From assembly GCA_963753105.1 (NCBI GenBank), contig CAVWBD010000009.1:248001-312000 (forward strand): a stretch of DNA of 64,000 nt, in the 5' to 3' direction. Of the stretch, positions 28,483 through 39,156 are shown one piece after another (the stretch's first letter is position 1; each line of letters begins with the position of its first letter). The DNA is from SZUA-36 sp963753105. GTDB taxonomy: Bacteria; Pseudomonadota; Gammaproteobacteria; Xanthomonadales; SZUA-36. A model generated the notes under the pieces. The model worked only from the letters and a program-made list of their open reading frames with translations. It made no database searches and was not told the origin of the DNA. The position numbers and the translations under genes were made by a program.

Positions 28483-29861
28483 ATGAAAGCAAAGCGGAAA
28501 GTCCTGGCAGCAATTACCATACTCTTGCTGGTCATCACAATGCCGGCAATCGCTGCCGAAAAGATCGGCGACAACTCGATCTACCAGTACAAGATCGAAC
28601 CCATCTGGGACCCCGTCTCCAACAAGACCCTCCTGATCTGGCAGGGCAAAACCGGTGATGTTTTCGGTCGTGAATACGACCATGCACTGGAAAAGTGGTA
28701 CCCGGCCCTGAATGGACCGCCTAAAAAGATCATGGAATTCGAACGGGATCCGGCTGACCGGCACAACTATCCGTCCGTCCTCGTGGCTCCGGATGGACAC
28801 ATCATCGTATTCCAGGAGGATCACCTAAGTGCGAGCGACGGTTACGCCCTGATGCAGTACAGATCAATCAACAAGGGATCGATCAGGGGAACATGGTCCA
28901 GGAAGATACTCTGGAGGGAAAACCAGCCCTCCTATCCCACAGCCGTTGCTACTGAAGACTCGCTCTACCTGTTCATGCGCAGGAAAATGGCAGATGTCTG
29001 GCGGGTCTGGCAATTCGCCAAATCCACCAACCATGGCACAACCTGGAGTGAACCGCGCACCATCGTGGACACCGAGGACCTGAACGATGGCGTAGAGGGA
29101 TACCAGGCCGCCGGCATGGATGAGATCTATGCGATTGCGAAGAAATTCTACGATCCGGGCAACCAGCGCATCCCGCTGACCTGGAGCCTGGCGGGCGACG
29201 AACGGCACAACAAGTTCAACCAGAATATCTACATGGCCTACCTGGACACTAACGATGACCAGATGTACAGCCCCAACGGCACGGCTCTCGGTGATTTTGT
29301 CAGCCTTGCGGAAATGGATGACCCGGCCACCAAATGCCTGGTCGAGGCCACAGAAAAACAGCGTGGTAAATACACACCACCGCTGGTCGATAACATTCAC
29401 CACGCCAGTTTCACCGACAACGGTGATTTCCTCGTAACCTACAACAACAAGAGCGAGGTATCTGGCAGGCAACAGGTCAAGTACGCGCGCTGGACTGGCT
29501 CAGACTGGGACGTCGGCGTCATCGAAGACCGGGACATTGACAGGCGACCAGTACCGCTATGGCAGCGTGCAGAAAACCGGCAGCGACGATTTCAGGGTTT
29601 CCGTCATCGACGAGGCCAATAACCGCGTCCGGATTCTGGAGACAAAGGATGCCGGTAAATCCTGGGCATCTGCTTTCAGACCAGGCCGTTGCCACCAACG
29701 GGCGCGCCATCAACAGCGCCACGCTGGTAGTGCCTTACAGGCCCGGCTACCCGCAGATCATGGTCACCACCTACCCGTATGACGACAAGCACAATACCGA
29801 ACCCGAAGGTGAATATCCGGTTTTGGCCATAGATGATGGTAGCGTTCAACCTCCGCCATGA
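28483..29861 (+). CDS. Secreted BNR-repeat protein (possible propeller lyase), frameshifted
   Basis: A signal peptide (VLAAITILLLVITMPAIAA) leads into a BNR_4-type beta-propeller: DRHNYPSVLVAPDGHIIVF, NHGTTWSEPRTIVD, DNIHHASFTDNGDFLVTY. Propellers of this kind form ulvan lyase families PL24/PL25/PL28 and related neutral sugar-binding proteins. Breaks at about 29540 and 29665 split off YRYGSVQKTGSDDFRVSVID and the last part (GRAINSATLVVPYRPGYPQIM). The reconstructed length is about 455 residues. It follows the KduD/KduI pair and a paralogue lies at 33819. Catalytic residues are not certain from sequence alone, so lyase function is a hypothesis. Confidence 0.65.
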
Positions 29862-29946
29862 ATATTCGGCGGCTTGATTTGTGAGTTAAAATACTTCGTG
29901 TAAGCGCACTGTATACTCCAACCCAGGTACATTACAGGGAAGACTG

Positions 29947-30595
29947 ATGAGCACCACGAAGAAAAAGTCCACCGTCAAGAAGGCTGCCGCCAAGAAGACT
30001 GGGGCTAAGAAAACAGCGGCTAAGAAGACCGGCGCCAAGAAAACCGCCAAGAAGGCTGCTGCAAGAAAAACCACCGCCAAGAAGACCACTACAAAGAAAA
30101 CGGCTGTTAAAAAGACCGCTGTCAAGAAAACGGCTGCCAGCAAAGCCGATCATGACCATGGTGAGTTGAGCAGGATTGCTGCGGAAAACCTGCACGCGGT
30201 GGCGGCGGATATCGATCGCCAGATGAAGAACTTTCGCAGAAATGGATACCCGGGTTCTAATCGCAAAGGACCAGCTTGCCGATTTCCAGGAGATGATCCA
30301 GGAGAAAATCAAGACTTTCCAGAAAAAGCATGCCGACAAGCAAACGGAAAGTCATACGGACATCATGAAGTCAATTCGGGCAGGCCAAGGATGAAGCCGC
30401 AAAATACATCAAAGAATCAGAGGCGATCCATGATGCCTACGAAAAGTTGGTGAAACAGCTGGAAAAAGGCCGCAAAGCCGCCGTCAGGGAAACAAAAAAA
30501 GCCGAGGTCGTCTTCAAGGAAAAATTCCACGAAGTCGAGACAAAAGTGCTGAAAAAAAAGCCAGCGAAATCAAAGAGAACATCAAGAACAAGTAA
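29947..30595 (+). CDS. Histone-H1/AlgP-like lysine-alanine repeat protein with coiled-coil C-terminus, frameshifted
   Basis: The first 65 residues are Lys/Ala/Thr repeats of the KKTAAKKTGAKKT kind, as in the H1-like C-terminal tails of bacterial AlgP proteins that bind DNA nonspecifically. The rest is helical and charged, spread over three frames: LSRIAAENLHAVAADIDRQ, then VLIAKDQLADFQEMIQEKIK, then AKYIKESEAIHDAYEKLVKQ, ending with ASEIKENIKNK before TAA at 30593. Breaks fall near 30240, 30390 and in the A-run at 30551-30558, a typical homopolymer indel. The reconstructed protein is about 215 residues. It converges with asparagine synthetase. Probably nucleoid-associated, not part of the glycan pathway. 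Confidence 0.65.
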
Positions 30596-30600
30596 TTACA

Positions 30601-32264
30601 TCAATAGCCTTTTTTGTGTACCGAGCGTACGGCGCGTCCGGAAGGGTCATCCATTTCCCGCAGGCTTTTGTCCCATAACACCGCTTCCGGAGTGCTGCAG
30701 GCCACCGACGGGCCACCCGGTACACATTCGGCGGCACTTGCCAGCGGGAAGTGCTTCTCGAACAGTCTGCGGAACAGGTAAGCCTCTTGTGTCGCCGGCG
30801 TGTTAAATGGAAACCGCCTGGCGGCATGCGCCATCTGGTTCTTGCTGACCTGGGTGGCGGCGTAGTCGCGGACACCGTCGATCCAGCTATAACCCACACC
30901 ATCGGAAAACTGTTCTTTCTGCCGCCAGGCGATTTCTTCTGGCAACAGGTCACTAAAGGCTTCGCGCAGGACCTGCTTTTCCATTTTTCCTGCGGTGATC
31001 ATCTTGTCTTTCGGGTTAATCGACATGGCCACATCCAGAAATTCCCGGTCCAGGAACGGCACCCGGGCCTCGACGCCCCATGCCGCCATGGCCTTGTTGG
31101 CGCGCAGGCAGTCGTAGGAGTGCAGGCGGGACAACTTGCGCACCGTTTCCTCATGGAAGGATCGGGCATCCGGCGCCTTGTGGAAATACAGGTAGCCGCC
31201 AAAGACCTCGTCGGCCCCCTCCCCGGACAGCACCATTTTTATCCCCATGGCGTGAATTTTCCGGGCCAGCAGGTACATCGGCGTGGCTGCGCGGATAGTC
31301 GTTACATCGTAGGTTTCGAGGTGATAGATAACCTCATCCAGGGCATCCAGGCCTTCCTGCAGCGTGAATTCAAAACCGTGGTGCACGGTGCCGATGTGAG
31401 CGGCAACCTTCTCGGCTGCCGCGAGATCCGGAGAACCATTAAGCCCGATGGCAAAAGAATGCAGACGCGGCCACCAGGCGGGGCTGCGTTCCTTGTCCTC
31501 GACCCGCATTTCCGCGTGTTTTTGGGTGACTGCGGCAATAATGGATGAGTCGAGCCCACCGGAAAGCAACACACCATAGGGCACATCGGTCATCAGGTGG
31601 GAGATTACCGATTTTTCCATGGCATCGGCCACGGCCCTGACACTGGTTTCAGCGTTCTCGACAGCGGAGAAATCCTGCCACGGACGATGGTAGTAGCGCG
31701 TTGGCTGCTCATCTCCGCTTTGCCAGTAATGCCCGGGCGGAAATTCAGCCACAACATTGCATACATCCACCAGGGCTTTCATTTCAGAGGCCACGTACAG
31801 GCGATGCTCATCGTCGAAACCGTAATACAACGGGATAATGCCGATAGGGTCGCGCGCAATCAGGTAACGGCCGGCGGCTTCATCAAAAAGCACGAAGGCA
31901 AACATGCCGTGCAAGTCATTCAAAAATCCGTTGCCTTTTTCCAGGTACAACGGCAACAGGACCTCGCAATCCGATTCGGTCGCAAACGTGTATGGTTTGC
32001 CAGTGATTTGCGCAAAGACCGATGGTTGTAGATTTCACCATTGACCGCCAGGGACTGTTTTCCATCCGGTGATAGCAGCGGTTGCGCGCCGGTATTGATA
32101 TCGACGATGGCCAGGCGCTCATGGGCCAGCACCGCGCCTTCGCAGGTATGGCTGCCGCTCCAGTCCGGACCGCGGTGACGCATCAGGCGGGACTGCCTTA
32201 ACGCGAGTTCACGCAGAGCCTGTGAATCGCCTTCTATGTTAAGAATTGCAAATATGGAGCACAC
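30601..32264 (-). CDS. asnB: Glutamine-hydrolysing asparagine synthetase, one frameshift
   Basis: Makes asparagine from aspartate, glutamine and ATP. Choosing GTG at 32264 gives the required N-terminal Met-Cys (CSIFAILNIEGD), whose Cys2 is the glutaminase nucleophile after processing. MRHRGPDWSG and the glutaminase core follow. A shift near 31980 leads into LPLYLEKGNGFLNDLHGMFA and the synthetase domain with the ATP-binding SGGLDSS and LSGEGADEVFGGYLYFHKAP. The full length of about 554 residues is normal for AsnB. It is a housekeeping gene set between the two glycan regions. Confidence 0.9.
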
Positions 32265-32346
32265 AACATTTCCCTGAACGTAAATTACCCACACGAAGTT
32301 CGCATGATACGTTCAGTAAAGCGTCACGGATACCCGTAAGCGGCAA

Positions 32347-33121
32347 TTAATTGCGCTTGCCATCCAAGCTGAACAGCGCATCCGCATACCGCTTACCAAG
32401 TTCGCGCTGACCGGCGGAGTCGAAATGCGTGCCGTCCATCGTCAGCAACCCTTCAGTGGATGCAACCGCCGTGTTCGGAACCACTGATGGAAGCGTCAAA
32501 ATCACGTCATTGATCAAGCGTTGCGACTTTCCGAAGTCGCGGTCATCCATTTCCAGTAACCCGGCAACAAAGGGAAGATCCGGTGCATCGAGGTCTGCTC
32601 TCAGGTTGGCGATCAGTATGCTGAGGCTGTCCAGGTAGGTTTCGGTTTTTCCACTATCCCCCTCACCCTGGTGCCAAAGGATGCCAGCCAACTGGCCACC
32701 GCTGGCCAGTGCAGTCTTGAGACGCGCTAGCTGCCGCGTTGTAGTAATCGGTTCCCCTTGCCCACGCGGCTATCTTTGTGCCACCGCGTGCGTTTACCAC
32801 CAACCCAAGGGTCATGTCGGGGTGTAACTCCCGCCAACGTTTCGCAAATCCATATCCCGGGCCGAGTTTTTGCATGGAGAGCCTTTTTCCAATGGTTGAA
32901 TAGCGATTAAGCGGGTTGGTGGCAGGTTCCCATTCACCGCTGGCATTCAACAGCTCACATCCTTCAATGGGCGCCTCATCCTGTTTCTCGATGGGCGCGC
33001 GTCCCGACATGTTTGACTGCCCGATCAAGAGAAAGACCTGGCGCTGTTCTACTTCCGTCTGGCCAACGGCGTTGCTGGCAACAGCCAACATCATGGTGGA
33101 CAGGATAAAGGCTTTCAGCAT
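32347..33121 (-). CDS. SASA-type (sialate O-acetylesterase-like) secreted esterase, frameshifted
   Basis: The ATG at 33121 starts a signal peptide (AFILSTMMLAVASNAVG). The nucleophile motif LLIGQSNMSG identifies a SASA/DUF303 SGNH-like carbohydrate esterase. Reading shifts near 32730: the first part ends at GGTKIAAWARGTDYYNAAA, and the second resumes with AGILWHQGEGDSGKTETYLD and ends with MDGTHFDSAGQRELGKRYAD, which contains the DxxH catalytic pair. The reconstructed length is about 258 residues. Enzymes of this kind remove acetyl groups from glycans and would help expose a substituted polysaccharide. The 80 bases before AsnB hold no gene. Confidence 0.8.
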
Positions 33122-33275
33122 TTCACTTACTCCATTGTTTTTTGATCTACACGATACCGGGCATAACACGGGCCCACCAAGTTTCAAATTATATGATCGT
33201 TTAAGCAAATTCTTCAGAGTTGCCAGTGCAAAGCCGCCACTCAAGAACAAGAAAATAGCAATCACTGCCCTCGGC

Positions 33276-33756
33276 CTATTCTTTTTCGGCCCACTCGCGG
33301 ATTTTGCGCTTCAGTTTTTTCTCCGCCTTGTCGGCGATCTCGCTCCACTCTTCGTCTGACACCGGCGTCATCTTCGGTCTCTGCCCATTCCTTCAGCTTG
33401 CGCATGACCTTCTTTTCCACCTTGTCGCCGACTTGGTCCCATTCCTTTTCACGTTGTTTCCTGGAGTAGGATTTGCAATTCGCGCTCGAACCGCCGCCCC
33501 AGATGCATATCACACCGAGCAGGAACCCAAAGTCGTACCAGCCCCCGGTGTTGTTGACTTCGTATACCACGACGCCGTCGTTGAATATGTGGATCACCAG
33601 TGCGATGACCGCGATGATCCCGTGCCAGACCCCATACCAGAATCCAGCGGGGTCATCCTGGGTGAATTGCGAATGTCCTGCGGCGCAGGAAGCCAGTAGG
33701 AAAATCAATGGAATAGCGATCAGAAATCTAGTGCTTTGCTTATTGAATGAACCCAT
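33276..33756 (-). CDS. Membrane lipoprotein with a duplicated charged C-terminal helix, one frameshift
   Basis: ATG 33756 has a perfect GGAGG site six bases upstream. The lipobox LLASCAAG gives a lipid-anchored Cys. Next come a hydrophobic segment (GIIAVIALVIHIF) and a Gly-rich stretch with NNTGGWYDFGFLLGV, then a tail made of two copies of an Arg/Lys/Glu helix. Copy 1 reads EWDQVGDKVEKKVMRKLKE. Copy 2 reads EWSEIADKAEKKLKRKIRE and is restored by a one-base shift near 33360; the protein then stops at the TAG at 33276. About 160 residues. I do not recognise a named family. It is likely an envelope protein. Confidence 0.6.
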
Positions 33757-33818
33757 TAGAACCTCCGTACTCCGGGCCAGAGTCACATTCTAGCGGCTGA
33801 CTTCAATCCGCGTCACAT

Positions 33819-36010
33819 TTATTGACTTAGCTGATTCGCACTGGCCGCGGCCCGCTTGACAGGTCCTCTCTCACCGAGAAGATACATTTCCCTGAAGATG
33901 TTCTTGTCAGACCGATTGTTGCCGGCGGCGATGACACGTGCGTCAGGGTGACTGTTGCGAACCATCGATGTAAGCGAAAACCGGGTTTTATCGTGCTTGA
34001 TCAATGTCGCGCCCTTGGCAAAGCTCTTCCCGCCATCCGCGCTATGCCACCATGCCACCTCGTCACCACCCAGTAGCAGGCTCACTTCCTGGGGGGATGA
34101 AACCCGCATATTGCCTACCGACGATTCTGGCAGTGCGGTGCTGCCGCCGCTTACCCATTCCTGGCCGGTCCATCGGTAGTGGCGGGTTTGCTTGGGGCCA
34201 CCGTGATGCAGGCCCATGCCCTCCCCTACCTCAAAGGTGGCGTGGGGTTTTCCCGCCGGGTCCAGGGCGGTCACCCCGCGTACGGTCCACAGGTCGCCCG
34301 TATCAACCACCAATGTCTTTTGATCGGCATGATCCTTGGTAACCGGCATTGTGAGCCGTTCCCCTTCAACGTTGCGCCACGCTTGGTCGGTGGTGTCCAT
34401 GGCCATGTAATAGCCGTTATGGCGCTCGCCTATGTGGTTCGTCTCCCGGCAGCGGTGGTAGTTGTAGACCCCGATGATCTCGTTAGCCCGGCCGTTGGTA
34501 AACCACGCGTACCAGGAATCGTGCATACCCGGATCACCGACGTTCAACTGGTGCTTGAGGATCGACACCCTGGGCCCGAAGCTGCGGCCGTTGTCGGTGG
34601 ATAGTTGATAGACCCAGTTGCTCTTGTGTGCACCGTGGCGATAAAACAGGTAGATATCGCCGTTGTCCATCTTCACGAACTGGTTGTAGGTGCCAAACGG
34701 CGGGATGTTATCCAGCACTTCCCACTCAGAGATGTCCTGCGGGCGTTTTGTGACTACGTGAATCATCTTGCCCTTGTGCGCATTTCCCAGCTCGTTGATA
34801 CCATGGCTGGGCAAACCTCCATGACCACCGAAAACGAGGTGGATATAACCCTCGCCGTCCACGACCAGGGCGGGTTTACCGTGGTTGTCGATCTTCTCTC
34901 CCGGGGTTTTGCCCATGATGCTGTCACCTGCCTTGAACGGCCCCGTCCACGTGCCGGTCGCGTGCTCATAGGCAGCCACGTAGGGGTCTTCAAGCGGTCC
35001 CTGGTAGGCAACATAGGTGACACCCTCGTAGTACTCACCGGATGGGTGCTGCATGGTGCCGACGGTGTTGCTATAGCCGTTATTGGCAAAGAAATCGACC
35101 CGGCCACCGGTCTCTGCTGCCAGGTCATTGCGCCCCGCCTTAGCAACCGACTTCCCGACGGAATATACTATGAAATTATCGTAGCTGACCGCATCCACGC
35201 CCATCATGTTGCGCAGGCCGATGTAACCGCCGCCAAGCGGTTCCGGGTCAGTCACCTGGTTGACCACGACACCATTGATTTCGACGGCGAGATGGCCGCC
35301 CAATTTCAGTACCCGGACGCGGTAATCACAATCGTTACACTTGTCGGTGCGGCTGTATTCCGTCGAGAGCTTGTTGGCGCCGGGGTTTTTGCGCATGCGG
35401 TTGGTGTATTGCTCGCCGCGCTCCACCAGGCTCGGCTTCTTGTTGCGGCTCCAGTAGGAGACCGTGTAGTTCTTCAACTGGCCCTTGTTGTAGTTCCGGT
35501 AGACACCATTACGGGGTGGCAGATCCAAGCTGAAAATATCCTCACCTTGCAAACCCTCGGCCGCAAAGAAGACCAGTGTCAGCCCGTCATCCGATCCTTG
35601 GTGATTGACCGTGAATTCGAACAGCATATCCGCCGGGAAGCGGTTCTTGTTCCAGACCACCATGTGCGAGCGTTCCCTGTCATGGTCCGTCCACCGGTTT
35701 GCCCACAGGCCTCGAACGCCACCGGTGAGACCCACAGGCTTGCCATCGCAGATATGGCCCCACCCTAGCCCTTCGGCAATCCACTCGGCATCTGGGTCCG
35801 GCAACTCTTGTACTCTTGCCTTCCTCGATGAAAGAGTTTTCAAAGTCGATCAGGCGGCACCTGAAAAGTCGTTCTGTATACCAGCTCCAGATGACTGGCG
35901 TCGAGATCCAACGGCTTGCCCACCTGCTGACCATGGTCTTGCGCCAGGGCTGAACTGCCGGTGATTATCAGACCTGCACAGGCCAGGCCAAAAATACTGT
36001 TCTTTAACAA
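33819..36010 (-). CDS. DUF1961-BNR_4 secreted protein, putative ulvan-lyase-like enzyme, frameshifted N-terminus
   Basis: A TTG start at 36010, with GGAGGAAG upstream, opens the signal peptide LKNSIFGLACAGLIITGSS. Shifts near 35863 and 35797 must be corrected to join DFENSFIEEGKSTRVAG and PDAEWIAEGLGWG. Domain 1 (about residues 25-260) is a DUF1961/concanavalin-like fold (HMVVWNKNRFPADMLFEF). Domain 2 is a BNR_4 propeller with ALVVDGEGYIHLVFGGHGG, where His-rich motifs sit in the place of PL24/PL25 catalytic His residues, and SWYAWFTNGRANEIIGVYNYH. Total about 730 residues. The mix of lectin-like and propeller domains with a nearby PL6 and sulfatases supports a lyase, but activity is unproven. 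Confidence 0.65.
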
Positions 36011-36011
36011 A

Positions 36012-37385
36012 TTACTTCCTCCGGTCACCGATGCAGGATGAGACGCTCCTTTCACCGGCTCCGATTCCAACGCAGGGCTACCCTGGCCTAAACGAAAGTC
36101 GCCACTCTCAGGGTCGCGGAAAAGTGGATCGGCATAGACCGGATCGTCACCAGGGGATGAAACGATTGCATCTCCCTGCAAAAAGAAAAGATTGCCGGCG
36201 ACAAGATTGCCGGGGGAGTGATCTACCAGCAGCAAATCACCCGTTGTACCCGTGACGATATTGTTCGTTACCCGATTCCCCTCGGGGGGCACATTCTGTA
36301 TCCCGTGTTCCTCATTGACTCTACCACGTCCATCGCCGACGAGAATGCCCGCCCGTTTTGCATTGACGATCGTATTATTGGCGACCAGGCACTGACCCGC
36401 TGCCTGGTAATGACCGCCCTGCCCCCTGGTCATCCCGTAATACAAACGGATTCCCGTTCCACGACTGTTCACAATGATATTGTCCTTGACAACGTGACCC
36501 GTGCCGCAAAGCCGAATACCACCGCTTCCATCAAAGAATGCGATTTCCCTCGATCAGGCAATTCGCACCGCCTCGCATGACAAGTTCACCATCGCAATGA
36601 TTGAATACATTTCGTCGATAGGTATTGCCGGCACACTTATTGCTGATAATCTCAGATTCCCCATCGCATCGATCAAATACGTTGTCCTCTACAATCGTGC
36701 TTACCACGACGTGTCCATATGTCGGCTGATTCGTCCCGATCTTGACCGTCTCCCGTCCATTCGCAGCCTTTCTGGGGAATGTCCCGGAAGTGGTTATTGC
36801 GAATAATATTTCCAGTCGGAACTCCGAGTTTGTATATATCGTCATTCATCGTCAGGTTTACGCAGCGCGCGGCGATATTCGAAAAACGACAATCGGTGAT
36901 GCGATTATTCTGAGACGCCTGTTGAGATACCTATCGCGGCCCGCTTCCCGCCACTATCCTCGAACATGCAGTTCACGATGCGACAATGATCGGATCGCCT
37001 GAATTCCAGCAGATTCCGCTCAAAATCGCAATCCTCGAACCGTAGACCGTCAACAATCACATGGCTTCCGGTAATCGAAAAATGGCTACGTCCTGTAAAG
37101 ACAACGCCCCCGGTGCTCTGCTGGCCGAATCGTCACGGGTCGCCCGGACGTTGCCCGGCAATCCAATTCAACAGACCAGCCATCGTATCGCCCGTCGGCG
37201 ATCACAATGGTATCGCCCGCTTTGGCTTCACGAATGGCTTTGAAAAAGACTCCATTGAATCGAACGGGCCCAGAATAGCCGCCATCCCCTCAGCTTCAAC
37301 CGGCCGTACCTCGCCACAAATCATTGTGCTGGCAAAGCCGGCTGAAGTCAGTGACAAAAATTTGCGTCTGATTTAAGAGGGTCAT
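36012..37385 (-). CDS. PL6-family (chondroitinase B/alginate lyase-like) lyase, heavily frameshifted
   Basis: PL6 enzymes are right-handed beta-helix lyases that cut uronate-containing glycans. From ATG 37385 the signal region RRKFLSLTSAGFASTMICGE appears after removing one A. Then come FFKAIREAKAGDTIVIADG and a helix with the PL6 hallmarks FDRCDGESEIISNKCAGNTY and NVFNHCDGELVMRGGANC (36550-36720). The final part HYQAAGQCLVANNTIVNAKR to DFRLGQGSPAL is in another frame. One shift near 36080 gives the ending SPALGIGAGERS with a TAA at 36012, just before the next start. At least five breaks are present. Family is quite sure because the hallmark block is uninterrupted. Confidence 0.72.
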
Positions 37386-37485
37386 ATCAAAGACTCGAAA
37401 TCGGAAGAATTGGGTCGGTGTAAAAACGGGGAGAGTCTTAACCCCGACCCCAAATTTGCTGACCTCATAGGGGTGACTTTATTTG

Positions 37486-39130
37486 CTATTCACCTGCATC
37501 TTCGACCAACGGCTCCACCTCGGCCCACCAGGCCTCGTATTTCGCCTTCATCTCTGCGAGTTTTTCAGGCTGGCTTTCTGCCAGGTTGTTGATTTCCGTG
37601 GCATCATTCGCCAGGTCATACAGCTCCCATTCACCGCTGGAGAAATCCCACAAGCCCGGACTTCCTCGTACTGCGGGCGGACCACGTGAACCACCAGCTT
37701 CCAGTCGCCGTCGATGACCGCCTTGCCATCGCGCCATTCGAAGAAGATCGGTTCATCACGCTCCACGGTCCCGTTTTCAAAAGCCGGCAACAGGCTGATG
37801 CCATCCATGTCCGCAACTGCTTCACCCCTGGGTGAGACATCGGGATAGCTTGCGCCCGAGATATCCACCAGCGTCGCCATGATGTCCACCAGGTGGGCCG
37901 GTGTGCGGTTCACCTCACCACCCGCCGGAACGGTGCCCGGCCAGCGTGCGATAAACGGCGTATTGGCGCCACCCTCGAAGCTGGAGTTCTTGTAAGACTT
38001 GAACGGTACGTTGGACACGTTGGCCCAGTGGCCGTCGATGGACGCCCAGCGGTCTATCGCGCCGATTTCACCGTCACCGATATCGACCACTTCTGCCGAA
38101 GCGCCGTTATCCGACAGGAACATGACCAGCGTGTTGTCCAGTTCACCGGTTTCCTCGAGGTAGGCGACGAGGCGGCCCAGGTTCTGGTCGATGCTGTCGA
38201 TCATGGCGCTGTAAACCTCCATCGTCTGCGCCTCGTCGGCCTTTCATCTCGAGGCTCAGAGTCGTCCCAGTCACGGTGCATGGGCTCGGAACGCACATGG
38301 GTGTCCGCATCGATGATGCCAAGCTCGAGTTGACGCTGATAACGGGCCTGCGCGATGGCTTCATAACCCTCGTCGTACATGCCTTCGTACTTGGCGATGT
38401 CTTTTGGCCAGGCCTGGATGGGATCGTGTGGAGCTGTATAGGCCAGGTACAGGAAGAACGGCTGATCGTCGTTGTCCGTCTCATGCCGGCCAAGCAGCTC
38501 AATGGCCCAGTCGGTAAAGGTATCGGTGGTGTAGTAGTCCTTGCTGTCGGGTGTGAAGGGCTGCACGCACTTGGCGTCGAAACAGAAGACCCGCGTGTTC
38601 TGGCGCTTCTGTGCCGGGAACGCCTCGCCTTCACGCTGGTAACCCGGGTTGAAGTGGTTAGCGGCGCCGTCACGCATGCCCCAGTAATGGTCAAAGCCCA
38701 TATCGTAAGGGTTGTCCAGCGCATGGTGCTTGCCGACCATCAGGGTCTTGTACCCGGCCGTGCGCAGCACGTCACCCAGCGTCACGTGATTTTTGAACAC
38801 CCTGCTCGGATGAGTGCTCATACCGACGCGTTGTGCGTATTGCCCGGTCATCAGCGTGGCGCGGGTGGGAAAACACTTCGAGGTGTTATGGAAATTGTTG
38901 AATCGCATACCTTCATCAGCCAGGCGGTCAAGTGTTGGCGTGCTAACCTCTGAGCCATACGGCCCGATATCGGAAAAGCCCATGTCATCAACCAGCACGA
39001 GCAGGATATTGGGCTTGCTTTCGGCGACTGCCGGCGCTGTGCTTTCCACCGTCACCTCGACATCGACAGGCTTGGAACAGCCTGCCGCCAAAAGGACACT
39101 CGCCGCGATTCCCGTCAGTTGTTTTCTCAT
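37486..39130 (-). CDS. S1-family arylsulfatase-like lipoprotein, two frameshifts
   Basis: The lipobox LLAAGC (Cys18) marks a lipoprotein. The sulfatase core has NILLVLVDDMGFSDIG (metal ligands) and CFPTRA (Cys86) as formylglycine site, with LMVGKHHALDNPYD and QPFFLYLAYTAPHDPIQAWP. It resembles arylsulfatase A-like S1_4-type enzymes. Breaks near 38240 (after WDDSEPRDE) and near 37665 (after RPQYEEVR) are needed to join TMEVYSAMIDSIDQNLGRLV and the C-terminal WELYDLANDATEINNLAES. Reconstructed length about 545 residues. It lies 26 bases downstream of the sulfatase-PL14 gene on the same strand and is probably in its operon. Confidence 0.85.
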
Positions 39131-39156
39131 GGTCCCATTTCCTTGATTGTTGCGAT

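Noticed and set aside
34605..35768. 387-codon plus-strand frame opposite the BNR protein
   Set aside because: Shadow of the DUF1961-BNR gene; Val-rich, with no motif and no promoter or ribosome site.
35840..36472. PL6-BNR fusion protein
   Set aside because: The join reads through an unusual segment, while one added base restores a PL6-like ending and a stop just before a signal-peptide start.
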